Below the pieces are notes generated by a model. It made no database searches and had not been told where the DNA came from. It was given only the letters and a program-made list of their open reading frames with translations. From contig JAYRKL010000015.1 of NCBI GenBank assembly GCA_041905795.1, positions 1 to 64,000 of the forward strand: a stretch of DNA of 64,000 nucleotides, in the 5' to 3' direction. Made by a program: the position numbers and the translations under genes. This document shows, piece after piece, positions 8,560 through 17,392 of the stretch; the stretch's first letter is position 1, and each line of letters opens with the position of its first letter. The stretch comes from SHVO01 sp041905795 (GTDB lineage Bacteria; Pseudomonadota; Alphaproteobacteria; Rhodospirillales; Rhodospirillaceae).

Positions 8560-8982
8560 TCACTTCGCTCTGACGCGATTGCAGGGAAACGTTTCCGCCA
8601 GCGCCGCCAGCACGACCGGCATGGCGACGGCGCGGCGCGAGTCCTGGTGGCGGCCGACGAAATCGAGGAACGCCTTGATCGGCACCACCGGCGGCAGCGG
8701 TTGCGCCGGATAACAAATCCCGAACGGATTGACCGCGTCGTCGCGCAAGGCCATCAGCATGTCGTTGAGCGCGGAGAAATAGCCGGCGCAATACTGCGCC
8801 GCCTGGCGCTCGTCGGATGTGAAAACCCGGTTCTTGACCTCGGCCAGCACCACCGCGGTCACGCACTGGCTTTCCAGGTCGCCGGCGTTGGAGACCATCA
8901 CGCCGTTGGGCAACTGCGCCGCCCGCGCCGGCGGCGCACTGGCGAGGGCCAGGGCGAGGACCAGGAAAAGAGCGCGCATCAT
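8560..8982 (-). CDS. Secreted Rap1a/Tai-like protein
   Basis: The product is 140 aa with a signal peptide (MMRALFLVLALALASAPPARA). The mature part has the Rap1a/Tai fold pattern: QCVTAV, then QYCAGYFSALNDML, GICYPAQ, VVPIKAFLDFVGRHQDSR and a final ETFPC, with four cysteines likely forming two disulfides. Rap1a and Tai4 are periplasmic immunity proteins against type VI amidase effectors, but most members of this broad family are orphan secreted proteins. No effector or secretion genes are nearby, so an immunity role is not supported here. Confidence 0.7.
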   Translation of the reverse strand: MMRALFLVLALALASAPPARAAQLPNGVMVSNAGDLESQCVTAVVLAEVKNRVFTSDERQAAQYCAGYFSALNDMLMALRDDAVNPFGICYPAQPLPPVVPIKAFLDFVGRHQDSRRAVAMPVVLAALAETFPCNRVRAK

Positions 8983-9129
8983 GGGATCGATGTCCGGAGC
9001 CGTGGTTTCTGGAGGACCCGTTTATACCCTATTCCGCCGACCGGCGGTCAAAACCCGGAGATCGCGCCGGCGAGAGCCGCCCTTCGCTGCGGCAAATCAC
9101 TGCAAGAACTTTGCGTTGAACCAACGGAA

Positions 9130-9135
9130 TATAAT
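9130..9135 (+). promoter_or_regulatory. Candidate -10 element for sodB
   Basis: A consensus TATAAT hexamer lies 63 bp upstream of the superoxide dismutase start. No convincing -35 hexamer at 16-18 bp was found, so this is only a suggestion. Confidence 0.35.
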
Positions 9136-9198
9136 CTTGCGAGGCGCGCGCGGCGCGTGGGAGTTTCCCGGCGGTTTTCCCCCGCATATGGACCTTGC

Positions 9199-9801
9199 AT
9201 GCCCCTCACGCTCCCGCCCCTGCCCTATGACCTCGACGCGCTCGCGCCGCACATGTCCCGGCGCACCCTGGAATTCCACCACGGCAAGCACCACAAGGCC
9301 TATGTCGACAACACCAACGCCGCCATCGCCGGCACCGCGCTCGAATCGGCGGACCTGCCCACCATCGTCCGCACCGCGAAAACCAGCGCCAACGCCAAGC
9401 TGTTCAACAACAGCGCCCAGGTGTGGAACCACACCTTCTTCTGGCACAGCCTGAAGCCGAACGGCGGCGGCGCGCCCAAGGGCGCGCTCGCCCAGCGCAT
9501 CGACAGCGACCTCGGCGGCTTCGACGCCTTCCGCAAATCCTTCGCCGCCGAGGCCACCGGCCACTTCGCCTCGGGCTGGGCCTGGCTGGTGCTCAAGGAC
9601 GGCAAGCTCGCGGTCACCTCGTACCACGACGCCGACACGCCGCTGGTCCACGGCGTCACGCCGCTGCTGACCGCCGATGTCTGGGAGCACGCCTATTATC
9701 TCGATTTCCAGAACGCGCGCGCGGCCTTCATCGAGGCGTTCCTCGGCCACCTCGCCAACTGGGACGAGGCCGACCGCCGCCTGCAAGCCGCCCTGGCGTA
9801 G
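9199..9801 (+). CDS. sodB: Superoxide dismutase, Fe type
   Basis: The cytoplasmic enzyme is 200 aa and converts superoxide to hydrogen peroxide and oxygen. Metal ligands are visible: His in EFHHGKHH, His in QVWNHTFFWHSL, and Asp plus His in DVWEHAYYLD. The Gln in NNSAQVWNH and the downstream AWLVL are typical of iron rather than manganese enzymes. The start is an ATG at 9199 opening MPLTLPPLPY, the usual SodB N-terminus. Four bases after the stop codon begins a palindromic repeat element. Confidence 0.95.
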   Translation: MPLTLPPLPYDLDALAPHMSRRTLEFHHGKHHKAYVDNTNAAIAGTALESADLPTIVRTAKTSANAKLFNNSAQVWNHTFFWHSLKPNGGGAPKGALAQRIDSDLGGFDAFRKSFAAEATGHFASGWAWLVLKDGKLAVTSYHDADTPLVHGVTPLLTADVWEHAYYLDFQNARAAFIEAFLGHLANWDEADRRLQAALA

Positions 9802-9803
9802 GG

Positions 9804-9909
9804 CTAGAGCATGATCGAGTCATATTGAATCGCGATCATGCTCTAATTCTTTGGTTTGGTCGCATTTTCTGCGATGAACCGGCATCCACTTCATCGGAAA
9901 ATGCTCTAG
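9804..9909 (+). repeat. MITE-like palindromic repeat, copy 1
   Basis: A ~106-bp element is bounded by CTAG on both sides, with short terminal inverted repeats AGAGCAT/ATGCTCT. It contains two hairpins: arms AGAGCATGATCG/CGATCATGCTCT, and arms GCATTTTC..CGATGAA/TTCATCG..GAAAATGC. Copy 2 at 17389-17495 is almost identical in inverted orientation. The right end supplies the TAG stop codon of the minus-strand hypothetical gene. It looks like a small non-autonomous element; a CTAG target is compatible with IS630-type insertion, which is inferred. Confidence 0.85.
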
Positions 9910-10274
9910 GCCGGGAACGCCGCGAGCGCATCGCGGATCTCGCGCAATTCGGCGTGCAAGGCGTCGTCGCGGACCTTGGGACTCAAGGCGCCGAGCAGGC
10001 ACGCCATCTCGGCCCGCGCCTCGCCTTCGGAGAAAGCCGGCGCCGGCGCCGGCTTCGCATCCAGGCGCGCCAGCTGCGCCGTGAGCCGGGCGCTCCAGCC
10101 CGCCGCGGCGGCGCGCAAGTCCGCGTCCCGCGCCCCGGTCAGGGTGTGGGCCGCGGCGCGCAGCGCGTCCAGCCGCGGCACGATCTCGTCGCGCGTGAAA
10201 TACCCGAGATAGGCGTCGCCGGCCTCGTGCAGGCCGCATGGCGGGGAGGCAAAGCCGTCTTCCGGGTCGCTCAT
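9906..10274 (-). CDS. Conserved hypothetical protein, last gene of the cys operon
   Basis: A 122-aa acidic, alanine-rich, soluble, probably helical protein. It begins MSDPEDGFASPPCGLHEAGDAYLGYF and has no signal peptide, membrane segment or motif recognised. It follows the cystathionine gamma-synthase gene by about ten bases on the same strand, so it is probably co-transcribed with the sulfur genes. Its stop codon lies inside the palindromic repeat, so the original C-terminus may have been altered by the insertion. Confidence 0.65.
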   Translation of the reverse strand: MSDPEDGFASPPCGLHEAGDAYLGYFTRDEIVPRLDALRAAAHTLTGARDADLRAAAAGWSARLTAQLARLDAKPAPAPAFSEGEARAEMACLLGALSPKVRDDALHAELREIRDALAAFPA

Positions 10275-10284
10275 GCTCGCTCGC

Positions 10285-11433
10285 TCAGGCAGAGAGGGCC
10301 TGCTCCAGGTCGGCCAGGAGGTCGGCCCTGGCCTCGAGCCCGATGGACAATCGCAACAGGTCGTCGCCGATCCCGGCGGCGGCGCGCGCGGCGGGGTCCA
10401 TGCTCACGTGAGTCATGGTCGCCGGATGGGCGATCAGGCTCTCCACGCCGCCCAGGGACTCCGCCAGGGTAAACACTTTCAAGGCGGCGATGAAGCGTTC
10501 GAGCGCCTCGGTCCCGCCGCCGAGGACGAAACTCAGCATGGCGCCGAACCCCGCCTGCTGCCGCCGCGCGACGGCGTGGCCGGGATGGGACGCGAGGCCC
10601 GGGTAATGCACCGCGCGCACCTTGGGATGGCCGGCCAGGAACTCGGCCACCGCGCCGGCGGTCGCCTGCTGCTGGCCGATGCGCGGAAACAGGGTGCGGA
10701 TCCCGCGCAAGGTCAGATAGGCGTCGAACGGCGCGCCGCCGATGCCGGTCGTGTTGGCCCAGGCTTTCAGCGCTTCGAGGTCCCCGGCATCCGCCGCCAC
10801 CACCGCGCCGCCCACCACGTCGGAGTGGCCGTTGAGGTATTTGGTGGTGGAATGGATCACGAAATCCGCGCCCAGTTGCAACGGCCGCTGCAGCGCGGGC
10901 GAAAGAAAGGTGTTGTCCACCGCCACTTTGGCGCCGGCGCGTTTGGCCTGGCCGGCGACGGCGGCGATATCCACCACCCGCATCAAAGGATTGCTCGGAG
11001 TCTCGATCAGCACCAGCGCGGGACGTTGCTTGAGCACGGTGGCCAGCGCCGCCGGATCGTTCTGGTCGATGAAGGCGGCGCGGAACTGTTTCCTGGCCGC
11101 GCGCGCCAGGATCAGGCGCTGGGTGCCGCTGTAGCTGTCATGGGGCCCGACGATCATATCCTCGGGCCCGAGGCGCGACAGCACCAGGTCCACCGCCGCC
11201 ATGCCCGAGGCGGTGACCACCGCGCCGGCGCCGTCCTCCAGCTTGGCGATGGTGTCGGCCAGCAGGTCGCGGGTCGGGTTGCCCGAGCGGCCGTAGTCGT
11301 AAGCGCCGGCTTCCCCGAAGCGCGGGAAGGCGAAGGTGCTGGACAGCACCAAGGGCGGCGTGACCGCGCGAAACGCGGGGTCGGCGGCGATGCCGTTGGC
11401 GGCGGCGATGGTCTTGCGGCTGCGGCGCGCCAT
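10285..11433 (-). CDS. metB: Cystathionine gamma-synthase / O-succinylhomoserine sulfhydrylase family
   Basis: The 382-aa PLP enzyme has PPLVLSSTFAFP, the YDYGRSGNPTRD motif of the cystathionine synthase/lyase group, VTASGMAAVDL, and PLP Lys198 in HSTTKYLNGHSD. The C-terminal ESLIAHPATMTH loop contacts the substrate. Family members join cysteine (or sulfide) to activated homoserine, or cleave cystathionine; the exact reaction cannot be decided by eye. It lies six bases downstream of cysI in a leftward cysJ-cysI-metB-hypothetical operon. The window also encodes a MetY-type enzyme, so two homocysteine routes may coexist. Confidence 0.85.
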   Translation of the reverse strand: MARRSRKTIAAANGIAADPAFRAVTPPLVLSSTFAFPRFGEAGAYDYGRSGNPTRDLLADTIAKLEDGAGAVVTASGMAAVDLVLSRLGPEDMIVGPHDSYSGTQRLILARAARKQFRAAFIDQNDPAALATVLKQRPALVLIETPSNPLMRVVDIAAVAGQAKRAGAKVAVDNTFLSPALQRPLQLGADFVIHSTTKYLNGHSDVVGGAVVAADAGDLEALKAWANTTGIGGAPFDAYLTLRGIRTLFPRIGQQQATAGAVAEFLAGHPKVRAVHYPGLASHPGHAVARRQQAGFGAMLSFVLGGGTEALERFIAALKVFTLAESLGGVESLIAHPATMTHVSMDPAARAAAGIGDDLLRLSIGLEARADLLADLEQALSA

Positions 11434-11439
11434 TATCGC

Positions 11440-13152
11440 TCAGTCATTGAAGTGGCGGCCTTCCGTGACCTCGGCCACATAGCCGGCGCGGATGCAGAAA
11501 TCGCCGAAGGGTTCGCCCGCCTGGCGCTCGCGCGCGTACTGGCCGAACACCTCGTCCAAGGCCTCCAGGATCGCCGGCTCGCCGATGTTCTCGCGGTACA
11601 TCTTGTTGAGGCGTTGGCCGTGGAAGCCGCCGCCGAGATAGAGGTTGTATTTGCCGGGCGCGCGGCCGGTGAAGGCGATCTCGGCGATATACGGGCGCGA
11701 ACAGCCGTTGGGGCAGCCGCTCATGCGGAGGGTGATGGGCTGATCCTCAAGACCGTGGGCGGCCAGCAGTCCCTCGATCTTCGTGAGCAGGTCCGGCATG
11801 TAGCGTTCGCTTTCGGCCATGGCCAGGCCGCAGGTGGGCAGCGCCACGCAGGCGATGGCGTTGGCGCGCAGGAAGCCCGCCGGCCGGTCGAGGCCGTGGG
11901 CGGCCAGCACCGCGGCGATCGCCGGCTTGGCGGCGGGCGCGATGCCGGCGATCACCAGGTTCTGGTTGGGCGTGACGCGGAAGCTGCCGTGATGGATGAG
12001 GGCGACGTCGCGCAAGCCGTCCATGACCGCGCCGGCCAAGCGGCCGCTCTCGACGAACAGGGTGACATGCTCCTGGCCATCGTCACCGGTGGCCCAGCCC
12101 ACCGCGTCGCCGTTGGTGGTGAAGGCGGCCGGGCGGGCGGGCGCAAAAGCGAACCCCTGCCGCGCCTCGATCTCGCGGGTGATCCAGTCGAGGCCCTTGT
12201 CGTCGATGGTGTATTTGAAGCGCGCGCGGCTGCGGTCCAGACGGTCGCCATAGTCGCGTTGCGTGCCCATCACCGCGTCTATGCAGGCGATCAGCCTGTC
12301 TTTGGGAATATAGCCGATGACGCTGGCCAGCCGCGGATAGGTGGCGGGCGCCTGGTCGGTGCGGCCCATGCCGCCGCCGATGGCGACGTTGAAGCCGTCG
12401 AGGCCGGCCTTTCCGCCGACCGCGATCAACCCCAGGTCCTGGGCGTAGACGTCGATGTCGTTGGCGGGCGGAATGACGAAGCCGATCTTGAATTTCCGCG
12501 GCATGTAGGTGCGTCCGTAGAACGGCTCTTCCGGCCCCGAGGCCGCCACCCGCTCGTCGCCGTACCAGATCTCGTGATAGGCGCGGGTCTTGGGGATGGC
12601 GTGGTCGCTGGCCTGCTTCGACAGCGCATAGACCTCGGCGTGCAGCGCCGACAGCGCCGGGTTGACCGAGCACATGACGCCGCGGGAGTCGTCGCCGCAG
12701 GCGGCGATGGTGTCGAGCAGCACGTTGTGCAGGCGCTGGATGGTGGCACGCAGGTCGCGCTTCAGGACGAAATGGAACTGGAACGTCTGGCGCGAGGTCA
12801 GGCGGAAGGTGGCGCCGCCGAATTCGCGCGCGATGCCGTCGAGCGCCAGCCATTGTTGCGGCGTGCAAACGCCGCCCGGCAGCCGCACCCGCACCATGAA
12901 GGAATAGTCGGGCTCCAGTTTCTGGCGGCGGCGTTCGTCGCGGATATCGCGGTTGTCCTGCTGGTAGAGGCCGTGGAACTTCATCAGCTTCACGTCCTCG
13001 GGCCCGGCGGCGCCGGTGATGCGGTCGAGCAGACTGAGGGCGATGGTACCGCGCAGCTGGTCGCTGCCGGCCTTCAGGCGTTCGTCGGCGCCGAGTTTGT
13101 CGACGGTCTGGGAGACGTCGCGGCTGCGGTCGGTGGGGGATAGGAGGTTCAT
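11440..13152 (-). CDS. cysI: Sulfite reductase hemoprotein beta-subunit
   Basis: The product is 570 aa, close to the E. coli CysI length. Two sulfite/nitrite reductase half-domains are present. Residues binding the coupled 4Fe-4S cluster and siroheme are Cys435 and Cys441 (CVALPTCG) and Cys480 and Cys484 (SGCPNGCSRPY). The distal domain has TSRQTFQFHFVLK. With the CysJ flavoprotein it reduces sulfite to sulfide with NADPH in the assimilatory pathway. It lies just downstream of cysJ (12-bp gap) and upstream of metB, so sulfide production and fixation are co-transcribed. Confidence 0.95.
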   Translation of the reverse strand: MNLLSPTDRSRDVSQTVDKLGADERLKAGSDQLRGTIALSLLDRITGAAGPEDVKLMKFHGLYQQDNRDIRDERRRQKLEPDYSFMVRVRLPGGVCTPQQWLALDGIAREFGGATFRLTSRQTFQFHFVLKRDLRATIQRLHNVLLDTIAACGDDSRGVMCSVNPALSALHAEVYALSKQASDHAIPKTRAYHEIWYGDERVAASGPEEPFYGRTYMPRKFKIGFVIPPANDIDVYAQDLGLIAVGGKAGLDGFNVAIGGGMGRTDQAPATYPRLASVIGYIPKDRLIACIDAVMGTQRDYGDRLDRSRARFKYTIDDKGLDWITREIEARQGFAFAPARPAAFTTNGDAVGWATGDDGQEHVTLFVESGRLAGAVMDGLRDVALIHHGSFRVTPNQNLVIAGIAPAAKPAIAAVLAAHGLDRPAGFLRANAIACVALPTCGLAMAESERYMPDLLTKIEGLLAAHGLEDQPITLRMSGCPNGCSRPYIAEIAFTGRAPGKYNLYLGGGFHGQRLNKMYRENIGEPAILEALDEVFGQYARERQAGEPFGDFCIRAGYVAEVTEGRHFND

Positions 13153-13164
13153 GCGGCCGGCACC

Positions 13165-14997
13165 TCAGTAGACATCGCGCTGGTAGCGGCGGCTCTGCTG
13201 CAGGCCGCGGACGTATTCCTGCGCCGCGTCCTCGCTCATATCGCCGTGGATCTGCACCACCGATACCAGCGCCGCATGCACGTCGGGCGCCATGCGCGCG
13301 GCGTCGCCGCACACGTAGATATGCGCGCCGTCCCCGATCCAGGCGTAGAGATCGCGGCCCTGTTCCAGGATGCGGTCCTGGACATAGATCTTCTCCGCCT
13401 GGTCGCGGGAGAAGGCCACGTCCATGCGCGTCAGCAGGCCGTCCTTGAGATAGCCCTGCCATTCGGTCTGGTAGAGGAAGTCGGTGCGAAAGTGGCGCTC
13501 GCCGAAGAACAGCCAGTTGCGGCCGGCGGCGCCGGCGGCTTCGCGTTCCTGCAGGAAGGCGCGGTAGGGCGCGACCCCGGTGCCGGCGCCGATCATGACG
13601 ATCGGCGCATCGGCCGCGGGCAGCCGGAACAGCTGGTTCTCCTGGATATGCACCGCGAGCGTGGACTCCGGCGCGCCGCGGTCGGCGAGATAGCCCGACG
13701 CCACGCCCGCGCGCGGATGGCCGTGCAGGCTGTAGCGCACGGTGGCGACGGTGAGATGCGCTTCCTCGGGCGCCGCCGCCAGGCTGGAGGCGATGGAATA
13801 GAGCCGCGGCTGCATCGGGCGCAGGGCGGCGACCAGGGTATCCGGCGACAGCGCGCGCACCGGAAAGGCGCGCACGATATCGATGACGTGATGATTGGCG
13901 AGATAGGCGCGCCGCGCCGCCTCGGCGCCGGGGGCGATCAGGGCCTTGAGTTCGGCGGCGTCCGAAAGCATGGTCCAATGCTCCAGGAACCGCGGCGTCG
14001 CGGCGGTGATCTCGTAGTCACGGGAGAACGCCTCGCCCAAAGTGGTGTGCCGGGTCTTGGCCTTGACCGGCGCCGATGCTTCCGCCGCCAGCGCCTGCAG
14101 CAGGTCGTGCACCAGCTTGGGATCGTTGGGCACGACCATGCCCAGCGCGTCACCCGGTGTATAGACAAGACCTGAGTCCGCCAGCGAGATCTCGATGTGG
14201 CGGGTTTCCTTGTCGGACCCGCGGCCGGTCAGCACGATATTGTCGATGATCCGGGCGGTGAACGGATTGGCCTTGTCGTGGGCGCCGCGCGCCGCGCCCT
14301 CTTTTGCCGCGTGCGGGACCGCCGGCGCGGGGACGCCATCCCCGGCGCCCGGCTGGAGCGTGGCGAGGATCGCCGCGGTCCAGGCAGCCGCGGGCTCTTC
14401 GTAATCGACGTCGCACTCGGCGCGGGGGGCGATGCGGGCCGCGCCCAGTTCTTCCAACCGACGGTCGAGGCGCTTGCCGGCCTCGCAAAAGCGCTCATAG
14501 GTGGAATCCCCCAGCGCAAGCACGGCGAAGCGTACATCCGGCAGGCGCGGGGCTTTGCGCCCTTCTATGAACTCGAAAAACGCCATGGCCGTCTGCGGTG
14601 GGTCGCCTTCGCCGTGCGTGCTGGTGACGATCAGGACGTCCTGCTCGTCTTTGAGCTGGCGGGTCTTGTAGGAGGCCATGTCGGCCACGGTGGCGGCGCG
14701 CCCCGCCGCCGCCGCCCGCGCGCCCAGCGCCTTGGCCAAGGCGGCGCTATGACCGGTCTCGCTGCCGTAGAGCACCGTCAGCCGACGGCCGACAACGGGC
14801 GACGCAGCAGCACCGCCGCCGGCGGGGACATCGGCGCGGCCGGCGAGGTAGCCGCTGGCCCACAGCGCCTGGTCACGGGTCAGCGTCCCGGCAAAGTCAT
14901 GCAATGTGGTGAGCTGGGAGGGGGTCAGGCCCGCGGGCAGCGGGACCGGGGCGGAAATCGTCAAATCGTTCGGCAAATCAAGGACTCGTCGGCACAA
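13165..14997 (-). CDS. cysJ: Sulfite reductase flavoprotein alpha-subunit
   Basis: The product is 610 aa. A short leader is followed by a flavodoxin-like FMN domain (about 70-215: LTVLYGSETGHSAALA and STHGEGDPP), then a ferredoxin-reductase module with FAD site RLYSIASS, NADPH site GAGTGVAPYRAF and the C-terminal EYVRGLQQSRRYQRDVY end typical of CysJ. It passes electrons from NADPH through FAD and FMN to CysI. The start is uncertain: no ATG fits, and the TTG at 14997 or a later TTG (14976, 14964) is needed. The divergent LysR gene and its operator lie immediately upstream. Confidence 0.93.
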   Translation of the reverse strand: MCRRVLDLPNDLTISAPVPLPAGLTPSQLTTLHDFAGTLTRDQALWASGYLAGRADVPAGGGAAASPVVGRRLTVLYGSETGHSAALAKALGARAAAAGRAATVADMASYKTRQLKDEQDVLIVTSTHGEGDPPQTAMAFFEFIEGRKAPRLPDVRFAVLALGDSTYERFCEAGKRLDRRLEELGAARIAPRAECDVDYEEPAAAWTAAILATLQPGAGDGVPAPAVPHAAKEGAARGAHDKANPFTARIIDNIVLTGRGSDKETRHIEISLADSGLVYTPGDALGMVVPNDPKLVHDLLQALAAEASAPVKAKTRHTTLGEAFSRDYEITAATPRFLEHWTMLSDAAELKALIAPGAEAARRAYLANHHVIDIVRAFPVRALSPDTLVAALRPMQPRLYSIASSLAAAPEEAHLTVATVRYSLHGHPRAGVASGYLADRGAPESTLAVHIQENQLFRLPAADAPIVMIGAGTGVAPYRAFLQEREAAGAAGRNWLFFGERHFRTDFLYQTEWQGYLKDGLLTRMDVAFSRDQAEKIYVQDRILEQGRDLYAWIGDGAHIYVCGDAARMAPDVHAALVSVVQIHGDMSEDAAQEYVRGLQQSRRYQRDVY

Positions 14998-15063
14998 AGC
15001 GCGGCCGCCCGGGGCTCCGGGCGGCCCCGGAAACTCACATGTGGGATAGGATGCGACAAACGC

Positions 15064-15097
15064 ATATTATTGTCATTTGAGTGCAATAATATTATTG
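15064..15097. promoter_or_regulatory. LysR-type operator with three half-sites
   Basis: The perfect inverted repeat ATATTATTG-N11-CAATAATAT (15064-15072 and 15084-15092) has the T-N11-A geometry of LysR regulators. A third half-site, ATTATTG (15091-15097), makes a second palindrome CAATAATATTATTG. It lies 8 bp before the LysR start and about 70 bp before cysJ, so it can control both genes. Confidence 0.75.
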
Positions 15098-15105
15098 GCA
15101 TTCCC

Positions 15106-15990
15106 ATGGACATCACCCTCGCCCGCACCTTTCTGGAAGTCGTCGGCACCGGCAGTTTCGTGGTGGCGAGCGAACGCCTGCACGTGACCCAGACCGCCGT
15201 CAGCGCCCGCATCCGCACCCTGGAGGAACAGCTCGGCCGCCGCCTGTTCGTGCGCAACAAGGCCGGCGCGCGCCTGACCCCGGCCGGCGAGCGCTTCCGC
15301 CGCTACGCCACGACCCTGGTCCAGGTATGGGAGCGCGCGCGCCAGCAGGTGGCGCTGCCGGCGGGGCGCGCCGAGATCGTCAGCATCGGCGGCGAGATCA
15401 GCCTGTGGCAGCCGCTGCTGGCCCAGTGGCTGGTGTGGATGCATGAGAACTGCCCGGAACTGGCGTTGAAGGCCGAGATCGACCTCACCGACCGTCTGCT
15501 GGACCGCCTGCAGGAAGGCTCGCTCGACATCGCCGTGCTCTACAGCCCGCCGTCGCGGCCCGAGTTGGTGACCGAACTGCTCAGCGAGGAGAAGCTGGTG
15601 ATGGTCACCAGCGATCCCGCCGGCGGCCTCGATCCCGAGCGTTATATCCACGTCGACTGGGGCACGGCCTTCCGCTCCAGCCTGCAGGCCGCCTTCCCGC
15701 AGCTGGGCGCGCCCAGCGTTTCCATCTCGCTGGGGCCGGTGGCGCTCGGTTATCTGCTCACCGCCGGCGGATCGGGCTACTTCCGCCTGAGCGCGGCGCA
15801 GCCCTATCTCGACAGCGGCCGCCTCGCCCGCGTGCGCCAGGCGCCGGAGTTCTCCTATTCGATCTACGCGGTCTATCCCAACCATGGCGAGGGCGACGTC
15901 CTCAACCGCGTGCGCAAAGGCCTGCGCGCCTGCGTACCGGCGCGCCCCACCGCGCCGCACCGGGCAAAACCCAAAAAGCGCAAACGCTGA
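15106..15990 (+). CDS. LysR-family regulator of the cysJ operon
   Basis: The product is 294 aa. The N-terminal winged helix (1-60) reads LARTFLEVVGTGSFVVASERLHVTQTAVSARIRTLEE and RLFVR, typical of LysR. The effector domain follows (about 90-275). A very basic tail, PHRAKPKKRKR, ends the protein. It is divergent from cysJ and sits directly beside a good LysR operator, so regulation of sulfite reductase, as by CysB, is likely. It is not a close CysB homologue by eye, and the inducer is unknown. Confidence 0.88.
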   Translation: MDITLARTFLEVVGTGSFVVASERLHVTQTAVSARIRTLEEQLGRRLFVRNKAGARLTPAGERFRRYATTLVQVWERARQQVALPAGRAEIVSIGGEISLWQPLLAQWLVWMHENCPELALKAEIDLTDRLLDRLQEGSLDIAVLYSPPSRPELVTELLSEEKLVMVTSDPAGGLDPERYIHVDWGTAFRSSLQAAFPQLGAPSVSISLGPVALGYLLTAGGSGYFRLSAAQPYLDSGRLARVRQAPEFSYSIYAVYPNHGEGDVLNRVRKGLRACVPARPTAPHRAKPKKRKR

Positions 15991-16138
15991 TCGCGCCGCC
16001 GCGGCCCGGGAGAAGCGCCGCGATCCTGCCGGGGCCTTCAGGTCAATATTTCTGCCGTGAACGCAGCGGAATTTGATTTTGACAGGGCGGCGCGAATGCC
16101 GGAAAGCCAGGGCTCCGCTCCCTTGTCCCGGGCCCGCC

Positions 16139-17392
16139 ATGACCGCCACCTCCACACGCCAGCGCATCGTCATCATCGGCGGCGGTGCCGCCGGCATCAC
16201 CGTCGCCGCCGAACTGGAGCGCCGCGCCCACGGCGCGCCGCTAGACATCGTCATCATCGAACCGTCGCCGGTGCATTATTATCAGCCCGCGTTCACCCTG
16301 GTGGGCGCCGGCGCCTATGACCTGGCCGACACCCGGCGCGCCGAGGAAAAACTGATCCCCGCCGCCGCGCGTTGGGTCAGGGATGCCGCCGCCGCCGTCG
16401 ATCCGGCGGCCAGGCAGGTGGTCTTACGGAGCGGCCCGCCGGTGGCCTACGACTACCTGGTGGTCTGCCCCGGCCTCGTCTGCCAGTGGGACGGGATCGC
16501 CGGCCTCAAGGACTCGCTCGGCCATGGCGGCGTGTGCAGCAACTACAGCGCCGATACGGTGGCGTATACCTTCGCCTGCCTGAAGAGCCTCAGGCCCGGC
16601 GCGCGGGCGCTGTTCACCCAGCCGCCGATGCCGATCAAATGCCCGGGCGCGCCGCAGAAGATCGCCTATCTCGCCTCCGACTACCTGCGCCGGTCGGGCA
16701 TCCGCGCGCAATGCGACGTCAAGTTCCTCACCCAGGCCCCGGCGATCTTCGGCGTGCCGTTCTATGCCAAGGAACTGGTGAAGGTCGCCGCGGCCCACGG
16801 CATCGACGTGCGCTATCAGCATAACCTGGTCGAGATCGACGGCGCACGCAAACTGGCGACCTTCGAAATCCCCGGCGACGGCGGGGCGCGGCGCGAGACC
16901 TTCGGCTACGACATGCTGCACGTGACGCCGCCCCAGGGCGCGCCGGCGTTCCTCAAAGGCAGCCCGGTTGCCAACGCCGCCGGCCTGGTGGACGTGCACG
17001 CCAACACCTTGCAGCACGCGGTCTACCCCGAGGTGTTCGCCCTGGGCGACGCCGCCGCCACCGCCAACTCCAAGACCGCGGCCGCCGTGCGCAAACAGGC
17101 GCCGGTGGTGGTGCGCAACCTGCTCCATCTCATGCGCGGCGAGCCGGTGGAGGCCGCCTATGACGGCTACGCCTCCTGCCCGCTCACCACGGCATACGGC
17201 AAAGTGCTGATGGCCGAGTTCATCTACGGCGGTAAACCGACGCCGACCTTGCCCATCGATCCGCGCCGGGAAAGCCGCATCCACTGGCTGATCAAGAAGC
17301 ACGGCCTGTCGCGGCTCTACTGGGATTACATGCTGAAGGGCTACGAGGTCTTCCCCGGCCACGACACCGCGTTCGCGGACACCGCCTCCTAG
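16139..17392 (+). CDS. Sulfide:quinone oxidoreductase-like FAD flavoprotein (type II)
   Basis: The product is 417 aa. FAD-binding IVIIGGGAAGITVAAEL lies at 10-26, and a C-terminal FALGDAAATANSKTAAAVRKQ forms the second dinucleotide motif. Cys168 (IKCPGAPQK) and Cys347 (SCPLTTAYGK) match the redox-active cysteine pair of type II (SQOR-like) enzymes, which oxidise sulfide to sulfane sulfur and pass electrons to quinone at the membrane. The start is the ATG at 16139. The stop TAG is contributed by the adjoining palindromic repeat. It follows the LysR gene by 150 bp and may serve in sulfide detoxification beside the sulfite reductase genes. Confidence 0.85.
   Translation: MTATSTRQRIVIIGGGAAGITVAAELERRAHGAPLDIVIIEPSPVHYYQPAFTLVGAGAYDLADTRRAEEKLIPAAARWVRDAAAAVDPAARQVVLRSGPPVAYDYLVVCPGLVCQWDGIAGLKDSLGHGGVCSNYSADTVAYTFACLKSLRPGARALFTQPPMPIKCPGAPQKIAYLASDYLRRSGIRAQCDVKFLTQAPAIFGVPFYAKELVKVAAAHGIDVRYQHNLVEIDGARKLATFEIPGDGGARRETFGYDMLHVTPPQGAPAFLKGSPVANAAGLVDVHANTLQHAVYPEVFALGDAAATANSKTAAAVRKQAPVVVRNLLHLMRGEPVEAAYDGYASCPLTTAYGKVLMAEFIYGGKPTPTLPIDPRRESRIHWLIKKHGLSRLYWDYMLKGYEVFPGHDTAFADTAS

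Noticed and set aside
8560..8982. Type VI immunity role for the Rap1a-like protein
   Set aside because: No effector or type VI genes lie nearby; the fold is widespread in secreted proteins.
10273..13143. A 956-residue open frame antisense to metB and cysI
   Set aside because: Typical of the GC-rich third-position bias of the true genes; composition is low-complexity G/A/R/H-rich and no start site or homology is visible.
14964..14997. An ATG start for cysJ
   Set aside because: None exists in frame; TTG codons at 14997, 14976 or 14964 are the only choices and are reported as uncertain.
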